64,000 bases of DNA from Aralia elata (lineage: Eukaryota; Streptophyta; Magnoliopsida; Apiales; Araliaceae), in NCBI GenBank assembly GCA_034770075.1, contig CM068377.1:76583358-76647357 (forward strand), in the 5' to 3' direction. Positions 48,495 through 60,147 of this stretch are shown here, piece by piece. Both the position numbers and the translations under genes were made by a program. Within the stretch, counting starts at the first letter, position 1. The number at the start of each line of letters is the position of its first letter. The notes beneath the pieces are model-generated. The model did not search any database. It saw nothing but the letters and a program-made list of their open reading frames with translations, and was not told where the DNA came from.

Positions 48495-48785
48495 CATTAT
48501 AGATATGAAGAATGATTCTGAATTTTGTAATATGAAAGAGATTGGTATGCTTTTTCAAAAGTTGGTTAGTAAGATTAATAAAGCTAATCATTTGTATCTT
48601 CGCATTTATTTGTTGTTGAAGGTGACCTTAATTTTGTCGGTTGCAACTGCCACCGTCAAAATAATTTTTTCAATGATGAATATTGAAAAGTACACTTCGT
48701 AACTAAACGAAAGATAAATGGTTGAATGATTGGTTAGTTACTTACATTGAAAATGATGCATTTTGAACCATGCATTAATAATGAA
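48495..48785 (+). pseudogene. hAT transposase C-terminal dimerisation fragment
   Basis: The frame reads ...RIYLLLKVTLILSVATATVK and then IFSMMNIEK, matching the hATC dimerisation motif of plant hAT transposases (typically leading from a LP/SVATATVER-like core to FSAM). Stops follow at 48700 and beyond, where the sequence still recalls the family's YIE-like terminus. Everything N-terminal is missing, so it cannot be active. Confidence 0.75.
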
Positions 48786-49772
48786 GCTATCATGGAACAA
48801 TCCAGAAAAATGACATTTTAATTTGTAAATAATATTATGTTTATTTAATATTTTAATACTTTGGAATTTTGGAATTCATTGTATTTAAATTTTATTTTGC
48901 TTTATAATTTTTTTATATTAAAAATCTGTCCATGTTGCCCTCAAATCCTGACTCCGCCCTAACAAAAGTATAAATATTATGACTATCACTTGATAATAAA
49001 TCAATCAAAATTTGAAAAGACTATTTAACCCTCTAGTCTATTTTAGTCCCTTTTAAGTTCCTTTTAAAGGTTTAATGAATTTTGTAAATAAAACTTTAGA
49101 AAATAATTTTGTTGTAATTTTTATGTATTTTTATTTTGGAATCTATATTTGATGAATTTATTATATTTTCTTTTTCATAATAAAAGAATCTCATTTTATC
49201 AATTTTTTTGTTCAATTAAAAAGTCATCATTTCATTAATAATAGTATAAAATGACATAATATACTTAAATTTGTCATCATAATTTCATTATATGTCACTA
49301 CTATAAACTAACAACTTATTATATTTAACGATAAATAAAAATAAAAATATATCTTTAATATTTACATATATTACAAATGAAATTCATTTATGTACAAGGA
49401 AGAAAATAATTTTATTCTTTTTATTTAATTATAATGGTGTGCCCTCTTGATGAAAATCTTGCATATAATATATACATTGATATAATATATAGGAGTTCCG
49501 AAAATTTTGTGCCAATTTATTATTGTGATGTACATCAATACAGTAGAATTATAAAATTGACCCACTATATCACATATATCGTTAAAATATTACCAATAAT
49601 AATTATTCACGTAATCAATAACAAAAAAATCAATACATAAAATCGCAAGATATATCATTTTCTAACATATAAGGGGAGAGAGAGAGGAAAAAAAATATTC
49701 CAACCTTAGTTAAGGAAACTACTAAAATGTAATAGTTATACAACCAAGCTTAGTGAGTTTTAAAGTAAGTAA

Positions 49773-50185
49773 GGTGGTATTTGTTTACCTCTTAACATGT
49801 TTATATCTGATTTGGTAAGAAGGTAAAGTTATTTGGTAAAATTTTTTTTGTCTCTTATCGTCTCTTAATCGGTAAGAAGAAAATAATCTAAATCATTAAG
49901 AGCTTCCTCTAAGAGAAAAATTTAAATCTATGGAGCCTCTATGACTAAATATTGTACTCTTTCCATTCTAAATTTTAAGATCATTATTGAGTTTTGAACA
50001 GTCAATTTGAGATATTTTTAAATTTAAAATTGATATTTTTAAATTTAAAAGTCATTTAGATGTTTTATACTTTTTAGTTACCAAACAGCTTTTTAAGTTC
50101 AGATGTTATTTCACTCAGATGATCTAATTTATTAAGATATACTAACCATTCAGATCTTAATTGTTTAGTTTTATCAAACACCACC
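49773..50185. mobile_element. Tourist/Harbinger-like MITE, 413 bp
   Basis: Left end GGTGGTATTTGTTTA; the reverse complement of the right end is GGTGGTGTTTGATAA. TAA lies at both flanks (49770-49772 and 50186-50188), consistent with a 3-bp target duplication. It is absent from copy A, where the flanks are adjacent near 23410. Family is judged from the target duplication; a hAT-type origin is possible. Confidence 0.65.
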
Positions 50186-50375
50186 TAACTCTTTGGAGGA
50201 AAATAACAAAGTTGTACAACTCATTGTAAGTGACATACAAATAACCAACCACTAGAGGGATTCATAAACCAAATAACAAACTAAAATTATGTTGACATGT
50301 GGCTGCATTAATTTGATGTTAATTTTGCTTGCTTGCTTAATTGAAACCTCCATTGATGCACCATCACACATTACT

Positions 50376-50670
50376 ATTGTTGTACCTTGAGTGGATTTAG
50401 TATCTCTATTATAATTTGATTATGAACATATTTCAGTTAACGAATTGTTGTACCTTGAGTGGATTTAGTATCTCTATTATAATTTGATTATGAACATATT
50501 TCAGTTAACGAAATTACATGAACCAAAACAAAGAGACACATCACATGATTATGAACATATTTCAGTTAACGAAATTACATGAACCAAAACAAAGAGACAC
50601 ATCACATGATTATGAACATATTTCAGTTAACGAAATTACATGAACCAACCGGAGAGATATATCACATCAA
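50376..50670. repeat. Two overlapping tandem repeats (68 bp x2, 61 bp x3)
   Basis: ATTGTTGTACCTTGAGTGGA starts at 50376 and again at 50444 (period 68). GATTATGAACATATTTCAGT starts at 50486, 50547 and 50608 (period 61). Copy A has a single copy of this sequence near 23598-23700, so the expansion occurred in copy B. Confidence 0.9.
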
Positions 50671-50721
50671 TATAATAAGGGGTTAAATACATTTTTAGCC
50701 ACTAAATTAGAGTTATTTACA

Positions 50722-51381
50722 CACTACAAGAAAATGCCTTAAGACCGACGGAATTATTTTCGACGGAATATAATTCGTCGAAAATATCTCAATTTCGACG
50801 GAATATTTCGTCGGAAATAATTCGGTCGGTCTTAAATTTATCTCGACGGAATTCCGTCGGAATAATGATACCCCAAGGGCGCCAACATTTCGCGCCGGCG
50901 CTAATCATAATTTCAACGGAATCATATTCATAATCGACGGAATATCCGTCGGAAATAGTTAATCTCGAGGGAACTATTTTCGACGGATAGTCCGTCGGAA
51001 ATAGTCGATTTTAATTAGGGTCAGACCCTTCTTCCCCTCATTTTTTTCTGATCTCCATCTTCTCTCTCTCTCTCTCCAACGGCGGCGGCCCTCTCTCTCA
51101 CTCTCTTTGTACGTCCGACACCTCCCCTCCCCCCGTCGTTTCCTCTCCCCCTCGCCGGCGACGTTCCTCTCTCTCTCTCTCTCTCTCACTTCGCCGGCTT
51201 CCTCTCTCTGTCACGGTTGAAGGTAGCTCCGGCCGGCGACGTCGTGGGTATCGGCGGCAACGGCGTGGTATCTCCTCTCTCCTCTCTCTAGTGTTCAAAT
51301 CAAGTGAGGTACACAATTTCTATCTTCAATTAATTGTGTTAGGGTTTGAAATTTACTTTAATTGATTTTGGGGATTAATGT
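50722..51381 (+). mobile_element. CACTA family 2, 5' end fragment, 660 bp
   Basis: Begins CACTACAAGAAAATGCC, then GACGGAAT/ATTCCGTC subterminal repeats and the GGCGCCAACATTTCGCG word shared with 52370. A CT-rich leader follows (51058-51320) with low-complexity frames. ACA lies at both sides (50719-50721 and 51382-51384), while copy A has one ACA. The right end is not a CACTA terminus, so most of the element is gone. Confidence 0.8.
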
Positions 51382-52000
51382 ACATTTACGTCATTAAACT
51401 AATTTTTCTTTCATTTATATCTATTTATCTATGTTATAAAGCGTGAGGAAAGAATGACATTTTCTCTCTCCCATTATTTCTCATCTCCTATTTTTTTAGT
51501 ATTACATTTTTTCTTTTTTAATACATGTAGTGTGTGTCATGTAAACTAGTTATATAAAGTCGGAGGAAAGTAGGCAGTTGTTTTTGGTGTAAACATCAAA
51601 AGTGAAATTTTTTACTTTCAAATTTTACACTTTAAAGAATAGGAGCAATTACTTCTTAAATTTAAAAAATTTCATTTTCTCTTTCCAACTATTTATTGAT
51701 TCCTATTTATTTTCCAATATTTTCTCATTTTACACACATAGTGTGTGTGCCAGAATACTAGTTTTAATAAAACACCACAAAATCGTTAGTAATTTGACTT
51801 TTAATAAAAAATTGAGTTAACATATGATCAGAAGAGACAAACTCCACGTTAATAATGTCATTGCACCTTAGTGATGATATGTAAAATTAAAACGAATTTT
51901 AAAATTGTAGAAATCCATTTCAATGAGACATCAGAGTATAAAAATAATATTATTACAAAATCAAAATAAAAAAACCAATATGTATAACTAAAAGCTAATA

Positions 52001-52214
52001 CTCCCCCCGTCCCTTAATATAAGTCGTTTTAGAGAAGTATTTTTCTCTTAATATATGATGTTTGAGAATTTTAAATAAATATTAATTGCTTAATTTCCAA
52101 TATTACCCCAAGTATTAAATATAATTTTGGTTCTCTCACTATTTTTTGTCCAATAAATAATACTTTTTTTTTAATACAAGAACAATATGAACAATTGATA
52201 CTATATTTAATGTT
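52001..52214. mobile_element. Stowaway MITE truncated by CACTA element insertion
   Basis: Begins CTCCCCCCGTCCCTTAATAT after TA. It matches 48207-48492 up to ATACTATATTTAATGTT and is interrupted at 52215 by CACTACAAG. The remaining part should lie beyond the inserted element and was not found in this window. Confidence 0.7.
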
Positions 52215-52510
52215 CACTACAAGAAAAAGGGTTAATCTCGACGGAATTATCCTCGACGGATTGTAATCCGTCGAAGATAGCGTATTTCGACGAAATAATT
52301 CGTCGAAACTATTTCCCTCGGAATTAAACTATTTCCGACGGAATTCCGTCGGAAGTAGAAGGCCCTTTTTGGCGCCAAGTTTCCCGCCAGCGCGAAACAT
52401 AAATTCGACGGAATTGTATTTATTTCCGAGGAACTTTCCGTCGGAATTAAGGTAATTCCGAGGGAATTAATTTCGACGGAAATTCCGTCGGAATTAAGTT
52501 ATAAAACTTA

Positions 52511-52862
52511 ATTTCGCTTCAGCCGCCTCAGCAGATACATTTTGTTTCCTCTCTCTCTTTTTTTTTTTCTCTCTCTCTTTATCCCTCACTCTCACACCTC
52601 CCGCCGTACCACCCTCCTACCACTGCCGTCGCCACCTCCCACCCCCCTCTTCGGTCTCACCCCCTTCTGCAAGTACCCTTGTGCAAGTACCCTTATGCAA
52701 GTACGTACTACCACCGTTCTCCTACCAGTTCCGACGGTGGCTCCTCCTCCGACGCGCGACGACCCCTCCTCCTCCGGCAGCTCTCTCTCTTCTCCTCCTT
52801 TCTCCTCATATAATCCAAGGTATGTGCTGAAATTCCATAATTTATTTAGGGTTAATATATAA
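52511..52862 (+). other. CT-rich leader of CACTA family 2
   Basis: Low-complexity C/T-rich DNA after the subterminal repeats, probably the transcript leader. An open frame at 52542-52862 is Pro/Ser/Leu-rich and looks like an artefact of composition. A donor-like AGGTATGT lies at about 52819. Confidence 0.4.
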
Positions 52863-53299
52863 TATGGGTTTTAATGTGATAAAACTGACTGAAATTTGGA
52901 TATATAATGTATGTGTTGTTGCTGAAATTAGAACCCGTTTGATAATTTTAGATTATAAAATTGTTGATATTTGATGAATGTTTTGAGTTGTTGATATTGC
53001 TACTGAGAGTTGATTTTTTTTAATTCTGTCAGTCGGCTGAAATTGGGCGAAATTGGGCATAATTTATTCTTGTTGTTGTTGTTGAAATCGAGAAGTACAA
53101 ATTATTGAAATTGGGTGAAATTGAGCATTATTGCTGAAATTGTTGAAGTTGTATATTCAGATAATTGGTTCAATTTGTTTACTGTCGTTATATTCGGATT
53201 ACAAATGTGATATTTGTTATTTTCGACAGAATTTCCGACCGAAATTCTGTCAGAAGTATTCAATTGCAATCTGTAGGCCCTGCTGATTATATATTAATG

Positions 53300-54420
53300 T
53301 ATATATTTTACTTAATTAATTCTCCAATATTAAAATAAACTAAGTAGCATTTACTTAGTTTTGCACTACTAAATAAAATTAAATAATATAATAAGATAAA
53401 ATAAATTTAATTTAATTTAATGTAAGTAAATTTAATTTAATTTAATTAAATAATATGATATAATATAATATAATACAAAATAAAATAAATTAAAATTCAA
53501 TATTAAATTAAACTTAATTAAATTACATTAATTAATATAACATAATAACATAAAATAAAATAATTAATAAAAAATAATTTAATGAAAATAAAGTTCAATA
53601 AATTGAAAAATATAATATAATGTAATACAAAATAAATTAAAAGAAATAAAATAAATCTAATAAATAATAAAAATAATATATATTCAACAATCTCATGGGT
53701 TTGGACCCCACAAACCCAACAATCTCCCCCTCCAAATCCATGAGAGGAAGCTTTTACCGTGACCCTGTCACTTGGAGTCTATCCCGACCAATTAAAATTT
53801 AATATTAAATTAAATTAAAGTAAATTAGATTAAATAATTTAATATAATAACATATAAAATAAATGGAATAAAATAAAACAGACTTAATTAATATAGTATA
53901 ATATAATACAAAATAAAATGAAAAAGAATAAATAAAATAAAATGAAATGAAATAAGTTATTTAAAATAAGTTAATTAATTAAATTAAATTATATAATACA
54001 AAAATAAAATGAAATAAAATAAAATAACTTATTTAAATTAAATTAAATTAAATTAAATAATATAATACAATACAATACAATAAATAAAATTACTACGATA
54101 AATTAAAGTAATTAGATAAATTATATTAAATTAATATAAATTATATTATTTTAAATTAATTTAAATAAATTAAATAAAGAAATAAAATAAAGTATTATAA
54201 TTCAATACAATATAATATAATAAACGAAATAGCATTTACTTAGTTCCAATGGTACATACAATAATTTTACAAAAGTATTTAATATAATATAATATAATAT
54301 ATAAAAAATAAAATAAAATAAATTCATGTAATAAAATAAATTATAGCTTACTAAATTAACATAAAATAATTAAAATTAATAAACTAAGTAGCATTTACTT
54401 AGTCTTTCACAATTAAAATA
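53300..54420. repeat. Low-complexity A/T tract in the CACTA family 2 spacer
   Basis: Long runs built of TAAAATAAAATAAA-like and TTAAATTAAAT-like words with almost no G or C, broken by a short GC-richer island at about 53690-53800 (CCAACAATCTCCCCCTCC). It is probably intronic spacer of the element. Confidence 0.8.
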
Positions 54421-54694
54421 TTTCTTGTACAAGTGTGCGCGCATGTACTAGAATTTGGAACTTAATTAGATATCCGTTTGACGATTAAGAGTGAATGTCA
54501 AATAATAGTCCCCATACTCAAATAATAGTTATCATAAACTGAGTAGCATTTACTTAGTTTATTATTGGAAAAATAAACTAAGTAGCATTTGATTAGTTTT
54601 CCACAATTACAACAAACTGCATATATACATGTGCATGTAGTATAGTTTGGAGCTCAGAAACCCGTTTGACATTCACTCATTAGGAGTGAATGTC
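53338..54694. repeat. Cluster of short perfect hairpins with 5-nt loops
   Basis: AACTAAGTA-GCATT-TACTTAGTT (9-bp stem) occurs perfectly at 53338-53360. Close variants lie at 54382-54404, 54537-54559 and 54576-54598, and a half copy at about 54230. A second hairpin, GACATTCACTC-ATTAG-GAGTGAATGTC (11-bp stem), lies at 54668-54694, with a half copy near 54490. They lie upstream of the TNP2 gene. Confidence 0.8.
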
Positions 54695-55045
54695 GAATAG
54701 TCCGCAGTTTGGAACTATGACTGGATGTTATGTCTCTCACTTAGGCCGGTGTCAATGAGTTAAGTACGTTTTTAATTGTTTTGATGATTTTTCGACGGTT
54801 ATCTCTACATGTTCTTCGAGTACATACTTAAACTAATTTATCTCAGTCTATTTTGTGTACTTGGAGACCATGGGGAGGTGCTGTCGAAATTTTCTTGAAA
54901 TAGGTAGAAACTAGTGAGGAGACGCATCCAGGAACGGGATAGAAGCTTAACCCCTGTAGAGTGGAGATACTAGGAACATATAATTCATGCATGGACCACA
55001 TAAATGAATATCCCTGACCTAAATGTGTCTTTTGTTCAGTTAAAG

Positions 55046-58000
55046 ATGTCAGCTGACCGGAGTTGGATCTACCGTAAGATACCCATTGATGGGAGGGGAT
55101 TAGTGGAAGCTTACCGTGAAGGGGTGTGCTACTTTCTAGACAAAGTCATAGAACATGCTGATGATCCGAACGGGAAGATGAGATGCCTGTATGTCAAGTG
55201 TAAAAACTTGATCTGGAAGAAAGCCAACGAGATTAAATTCGACTTATTTTCTCGTGGTTTTATGGGTGGGTATTCCGTATGGATCTATCACGGGGAATCA
55301 ACTGAGTTGAGGGAACTGACCGGCTCAGTAGACCAACCAGTTCACGGTGATTCAAACGCCAATAACTATGATGTCGTGGAGATGTTGGTGGATGCTTATG
55401 GGCCTAACAATATAAATTGGACTAAAAACGATCATTCTTCAGGCAGTGCTCAACAAGAGCCAAATGATACAGCTGCTGCCTTTTACAAGATGATATCTGG
55501 AGGTCCCATTGTATCCCAGAAATGATCAGCACACCAGGCTATCTGTAGTTACAAAGCTCTTACACTTCAAGAATGAGCATGACTGCAGTAAGAGAGGTTT
55601 CAATGCTTTGCTCTCTCTTATCAGCGAGTTCTTACCCAAGAATCATACTTTGCCCTCGAATTATTACGAAGTGAAGAAGATGGTAAAGGGGTTGAATATG
55701 GGGTATCAGAAGATCGATGCTTGTGAGCAGGACTGCATGTTATACTATGGGACAGACAGAGATAAGGTGTAGTGTGCTATATGTAACTTACCTTGGTACA
55801 AGGTGACAAAACGTGAGGGGAAGGAGAAACATGTGCCCAAGAAGATCCTACGGTATTTTTCTCTTGTGCCGATTCTGCAACGGCTATTCATGTCGTCTCA
55901 CACGGCTCATCGTATGTGTTGGCATAGAACAAGGGACGTCATGCCTGGTCAACTGACACACCCTGCAGATGGAGATGAATGGAAGAAATTTGATGAAAAT
56001 TTTCTACTATTTACGGAGGAAGTCAGGAATGTAAGGCTCGTCATGGCTACAGATGGCTTTTGCCCTTTTAATAATTTTAGCCAGCCTTACTCAATTTGGC
56101 CAGTCATAATGGTAGCTTATATTCTTCCACCGTCAATGTGCATGGGGGATCCATATTTGTTCTTGACTTTACTCATACCGGGTGATAAGAGTCCTACAAA
56201 AGACATAAACGTGTACCTCAGGCCGTTAGTCGATGAACTAAAGATGCTATGAGAGACGGGGGTCCAGACGTATGATAAATCGATCGGTGAGAATTTTTTG
56301 ATGAAGGCAGCCTTGTTGTGGACTATCACTAACTTTCCGGCTCTTGGGACGATTAGTGGTTGGTCGACTCACGGGAAACTGTCATGTCTAATGTGCATGG
56401 GGGATGTGCAAGGTAATCAGTTGCAGCATGGGAAAAAATGTAGTTTCTTTGGAACATCTCGTAGATTCTTTCCTGTTGATCACAATAAAGAAAGATGTCT
56501 GCACAGTTCAATAGAAAGACAGAGAAGAAGGGGGTTATTGGTAGACTATCGGGCAATGAGGTCTTGACCTGGCTGAACGAGTTGACATTTTTACCGCCAG
56601 GCAAGGGGCATAGTAAACTGAGAGCATTTGGGTATGGGAAGACTCATAATTGGACACACGTCCCCATATGGTTTGAGTTATCGTATTGGGTCACACTTTC
56701 AGCCCGTCATTGTATTGATGTCATGCATACATAAAAGAATATTTTTGAGAATTTGTTTTACACCGTGTTAGATGCGAGTGGTAAAACAAAAGACAATGAC
56801 AATGCCTGAAAAGACTTAGAGGCACTGAACATCAGGCCAGAATTGTGGCTTCGCGCTAACAATTCAAAACCTAAAGCTCAATTTTGTTTTACCAAGTAAC
56901 AAGTTGAAGACGTGTGCAAGTGGGTCAGTGGGTTGAAGCTGCCAGATGGATATGCTTCTAACATATCTCGCTGCAGTAATGTTTAGCAGCTGAAGATTAA
57001 TGGGTTCAAGAGTCACGATTATCATGTATTTATGCAGAAGTTGATACCAATTGCATTTCGTGAGATGTTACCCAGAAAAGTGTTGGATGCATTGACCGAA
57101 CTTTCAAATTTCTTTTGTGATCTATGTTTCACTGTAATAAGGCATAGTGATGTGGAGCAGATAGAGAACAATATTCTGCTTACCATTTGTAAGCTCGAAA
57201 TGATATTCCCCCCAGGGTTCTTTGACTCGATGGAACATCTGCCTATTCATCTACCGTATGAACTTAAACTTGGCGGTCCGGTGCAATATCAATAGATGTA
57301 TCCTTTTGAGAGGTAATATAATCTACAAATTGCATATACTCATATTAATAATAATCATATTAAATGCAATATGTGTAGGTATATGCGTCGATTAAAGTAG
57401 AAAGTGAAAAACAAAGCTCATGTTGAGGGTTCTATTGCCGAACGCTATACGGAGGAAGAGCTTGTCAACTTCTGCTTATTGTATTTTGACGATGTTGTCT
57501 CAACGAAGCACAACTGTTTAAGTAGGAATGAGGTCGTCGGTCCCCAATCTCATGCTGATAATGAGTTAGCTGTATTCACATATCCGACTAAACCATTTGG
57601 CCATGAGACGATGACTTACTTAAGCGACAAAGATTTGAAGATTGTATCTACGTATGTGCTTCTAAATATGCCAGAAGTATCGTCATACATCAAGTATGGA
57701 TTGTTATAAGTCACATCTAATATAATTTATAATTGTAATCAACTTATATATTAAACCATTTTATTATTATTTTAGTTCATTCGAAGAGGAAGCGTATGCT
57801 TCTAACCTGGATTTAACTGCAGCCCAGTTGGAAGCATTCACTACTGTAACTTTCCAACAGTGGTTTCAGACAAGGGTTGACGTAGAGAACAGTTCTGAGC
57901 GTTTTAGAGATGTCATCCGTGGTCCTTCCAAGGTTGTTTGTTCTTTTCCTGGATGCATCGTGAATGGGTACAGATTTAAGATCGACAACTTGAATGAACT

Positions 58001-58628
58001 CACATCAGTCAACTCTGGGGTTGTGGTGTTGGGAAGCTGTTACAAGGATTCTGAGTCCAATTACTATGGACGTCTAGAGGATGTACTTGTGCTTAATTAT
58101 CCCGGGGGTAAAAAGGTAGTTACATTTAAGTGTCGCTGGTTTAATACTGAAAAAAGTGTTAAAGTTGATCGTAATAGAATCGTCACAGTAGATATCAAGT
58201 CAAAACTCAAATCTGATGACGTTTTCGTGTTAGCCAGTCAAGCGATTCAAGTGTACTACGCTCCTAACGTCGTAAATAGTAAAAGCCCCTGGTATACAGT
58301 TGTCACAACGAAAATACGTGCATTTGATAGTGTTAATATGTTGGGGATGGATGAAGCGTTGTAAGAAGATGTTAGTAATCCCAGACAGGTATTGCTAAAT
58401 GATGAAGATGTGATGACAAATGATGTGATTGACGTACCCGGCGATGAGGAAGTTGATGATTTGGAGGTCGTGCATGAGTACGTTATCGTTGAAGATGATA
58501 ATGACAACGAATCTGATATCGATGATGATGAGGAGCAGGAAGAGACTGAATCCGATAATGATATTGATGTTGAATCTGATGGGTTTGATGACGTACAACC
58601 TCTAAACGTATTTCAAATTAGTAAATAA
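55046..58628 (+). pseudogene. TNP2-like CACTA transposase, broken
   Basis: Begins at ATG 55046 (MSADRSWIYRKIPIDGRGLV), the transposase-associated domain (PF13963), with WIYHGES at its end. Transposase_21 (PF02992) covers about 55600-56730, DUF4218 (PF13960) about 56990-57295 (FPPGFFDSMEHLPIHLPYEL), and DUF4216 (PF13952) about 57900-58340 (YYGRLEDVLVLNYPGG). An Asp/Glu-rich tail ends at 58628. Two short introns are visible: about 57313-57378 and 57686-57775. Breaks include a frameshift near 55510, stops at 55772 and 56252, a frameshift near 56495, several stops at 56730-56990, and a stop at 58364. The gene is in the correct orientation for the 5' terminus but cannot give a full protein. Confidence 0.85.
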
Positions 58629-58714
58629 TTCAATATTAATATATTAGATTTAAATATTTAATATTGTACTTGAAATATAATATAACTTATTTTCATTATT
58701 TCAGTAGCACATTT

Positions 58715-60121
58715 ATGGCTAGAAATAGCGGTGGCGGTCGCCGCGGCGATGGGCGATCAGGATCCGGAGATGCGAGCCAGGCTGGAGGCTCGTCTTCAGA
58801 AGCTAGTAAGTAGTCTGATTCGTGTAAACGTATAATATATCTTAATATGCATTAATTTATGTATTTTGACTAAAATTTTATAATATAATTACAGATGCTC
58901 GTCGTCGACGAGACCGACAGACTAACCTCGGTCTCTTCGGTCGTCCGCCGATAGTTCCACATATAGTCCGAGTGGATGTCGGCTCTTTCCAGTAAGTATT
59001 TTACTTTGACTTAAAAATAAGGAGTTAAATTTATATAATTTGTTGCATTAGACACTTAACATAATAATATTCAATTATTTTTACTGTAGTATACTAGACT
59101 CGGTCGCTAAGGCGACCATACACGCTATCTGTCTGACGCATCTCCCGACTGGGTGCATGCGCTTCAGCCAGTATAGCCAGTACGATCCTGCATTTATGGT
59201 CACTTTCTTGCGGGAGTTTCACGTAAGTTCATTTTCTTATAAATTAGAAAATTATACGTACATAGTCGTTGCCCAATAATTTAATGGTTCCTAAATTTTA
59301 AACTTTTGTTATAGAAATATTTTAGATATGATAAGGGCATCTCTCAAGTAGTCGGCGATGATGTTGTTATTGCACACATCGCCAAGAACTACGCCGGCTG
59401 GCTGTATGAGATGCGACAGAGGGCAGCTCGGGCAGTTGATGACCAGCCCGGTACCACGATTAGAGATCACCAGCCCCACATAGTCTCTGATGCAGTGTAG
59501 GAGGCTATGTGTACGTAATGGGATGCTGACGACTTCAAGAAGAAGTCAGAGCAGGCAAAGAAGAATCGTCGTTAGCTTCGAGTCATACACATTACTGGCT
59601 CGCAGTCTTTTAAGGAGGCAAAGTCGGTAAGTGTCATATACTTAGTTGTTTAGTTACTCATTTCTCACAAGTAAACTTCATAACTACTATATGAATGTAT
59701 TTATTAGGCCATGCGACATAGCTTAGGCCGACTTCCGTCTATGTTAGAGTTCTGGGATAGAGCCCACACGCCAAAGGACTCTACTATGTCTTCCGCAGCA
59801 TTACCTATACGGGTAAGTGTAATCGTAATTTTACGTAATGTTTAATATTAGTTAGTTCATAAAATGATATAATTAACTTACGTATAAGCCATAAATTATA
59901 GGACCAATTTCAGGCTAGTCGAGACCAGTGTGTAGCTGAGTTGCAGGCGGCTAGGGGGGATTCTGAGACGTTATATTCCACCGTCCCTCCGCCTGAGATT
60001 GAATTATCTCGGGATGAGGAGCTGGCACCATGGGTCGCGGCTCAGGATCCCCCTACTAGTAGTACCAGCAGATATCGAGTACTTGGATTGCCGAGGATAC
60101 CGGCGTATACATTACCTGGAG
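58715..60121 (+). pseudogene. TNPA-like CACTA protein (Transposase_24), broken
   Basis: Six GT-AG exons are visible: 58715-58805, 58895-58991, 59090-59222, 59315-59626, 59708-59812 and 59902-60121. Frames join across the first three introns. Exon 1 is Gly/Ser/Arg-rich (MARNSGGGRRGDGRSGSGD). Exon 4 matches the plant Transposase_24 core (PF03004): IAHIAKNYAGWLYEMR and FKKKSEQAKKNRR, followed by SQSFKEAKS. Exon 5 includes HSLGRLPSMLEFWDRAHTPK. In En/Spm elements the TNPA-type protein binds subterminal repeats. Three in-frame stops in exon 4 (about 59500, 59519 and 59575) break it. The 3' end of the gene is missing. Confidence 0.75.
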
Positions 60122-60147
60122 GTAATATCATTTCTAATTAGTTAAGA

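Larger units (their letters stand above)
47904..48960 (+). mobile_element. hAT element, deletion derivative, with nested Stowaway
   Basis: Left end CAGGGGCGGAACTACC; the reverse complement of the right end is AGGGCGGAGTCAGGATTTG. These inverted GGGCGGA termini are typical of plant hAT elements. Only a C-terminal fragment of the transposase remains. No clean 8-bp target duplication was found. Copy A lacks it (compare about 22675). Confidence 0.7.
47222..52214 (+). repeat. Segmental duplication, copy B, right part
   Basis: Starts with a (TA)n tract (47222-47268), then matches copy A from about 22115 (AACCAATCGGTTGTTTTAAA). Similarity continues to about 52160 (copy A 24612). It is interrupted by four insertions absent from copy A: a hAT element, a Tourist-like MITE, extra tandem repeats and a CACTA 5' fragment. 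It is cut at 52215 by the second CACTA element. Confidence 0.85.
52215..60147 (+). mobile_element. CACTA (En/Spm) element, family 2, with TNP2-like and TNPA-like genes, no 3' terminus
   Basis: Starts CACTACAAGAAAAAGGG and has GACGGAATT/AATTCCGTC inverted subterminal repeats to about 52510. A CT-rich leader, an A/T-only-like spacer, a TNP2-type gene (55046-58628) and a TNPA-type gene (58715-60121) follow in the canonical order on the same strand. At about 60148 the sequence switches to family 1 CACTA DNA, so the 3' terminus is replaced or lost. Both genes carry several stops. Confidence 0.85.

Noticed and set aside
50376..50670. CRISPR-like array
   Set aside because: Repeats are directly adjacent without unique spacers and lie in a plant genome; ordinary tandem repeat.
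50974..51316. Arg/Glu-rich minus-strand frames
   Set aside because: Generated by the CT-rich leader of a CACTA fragment.
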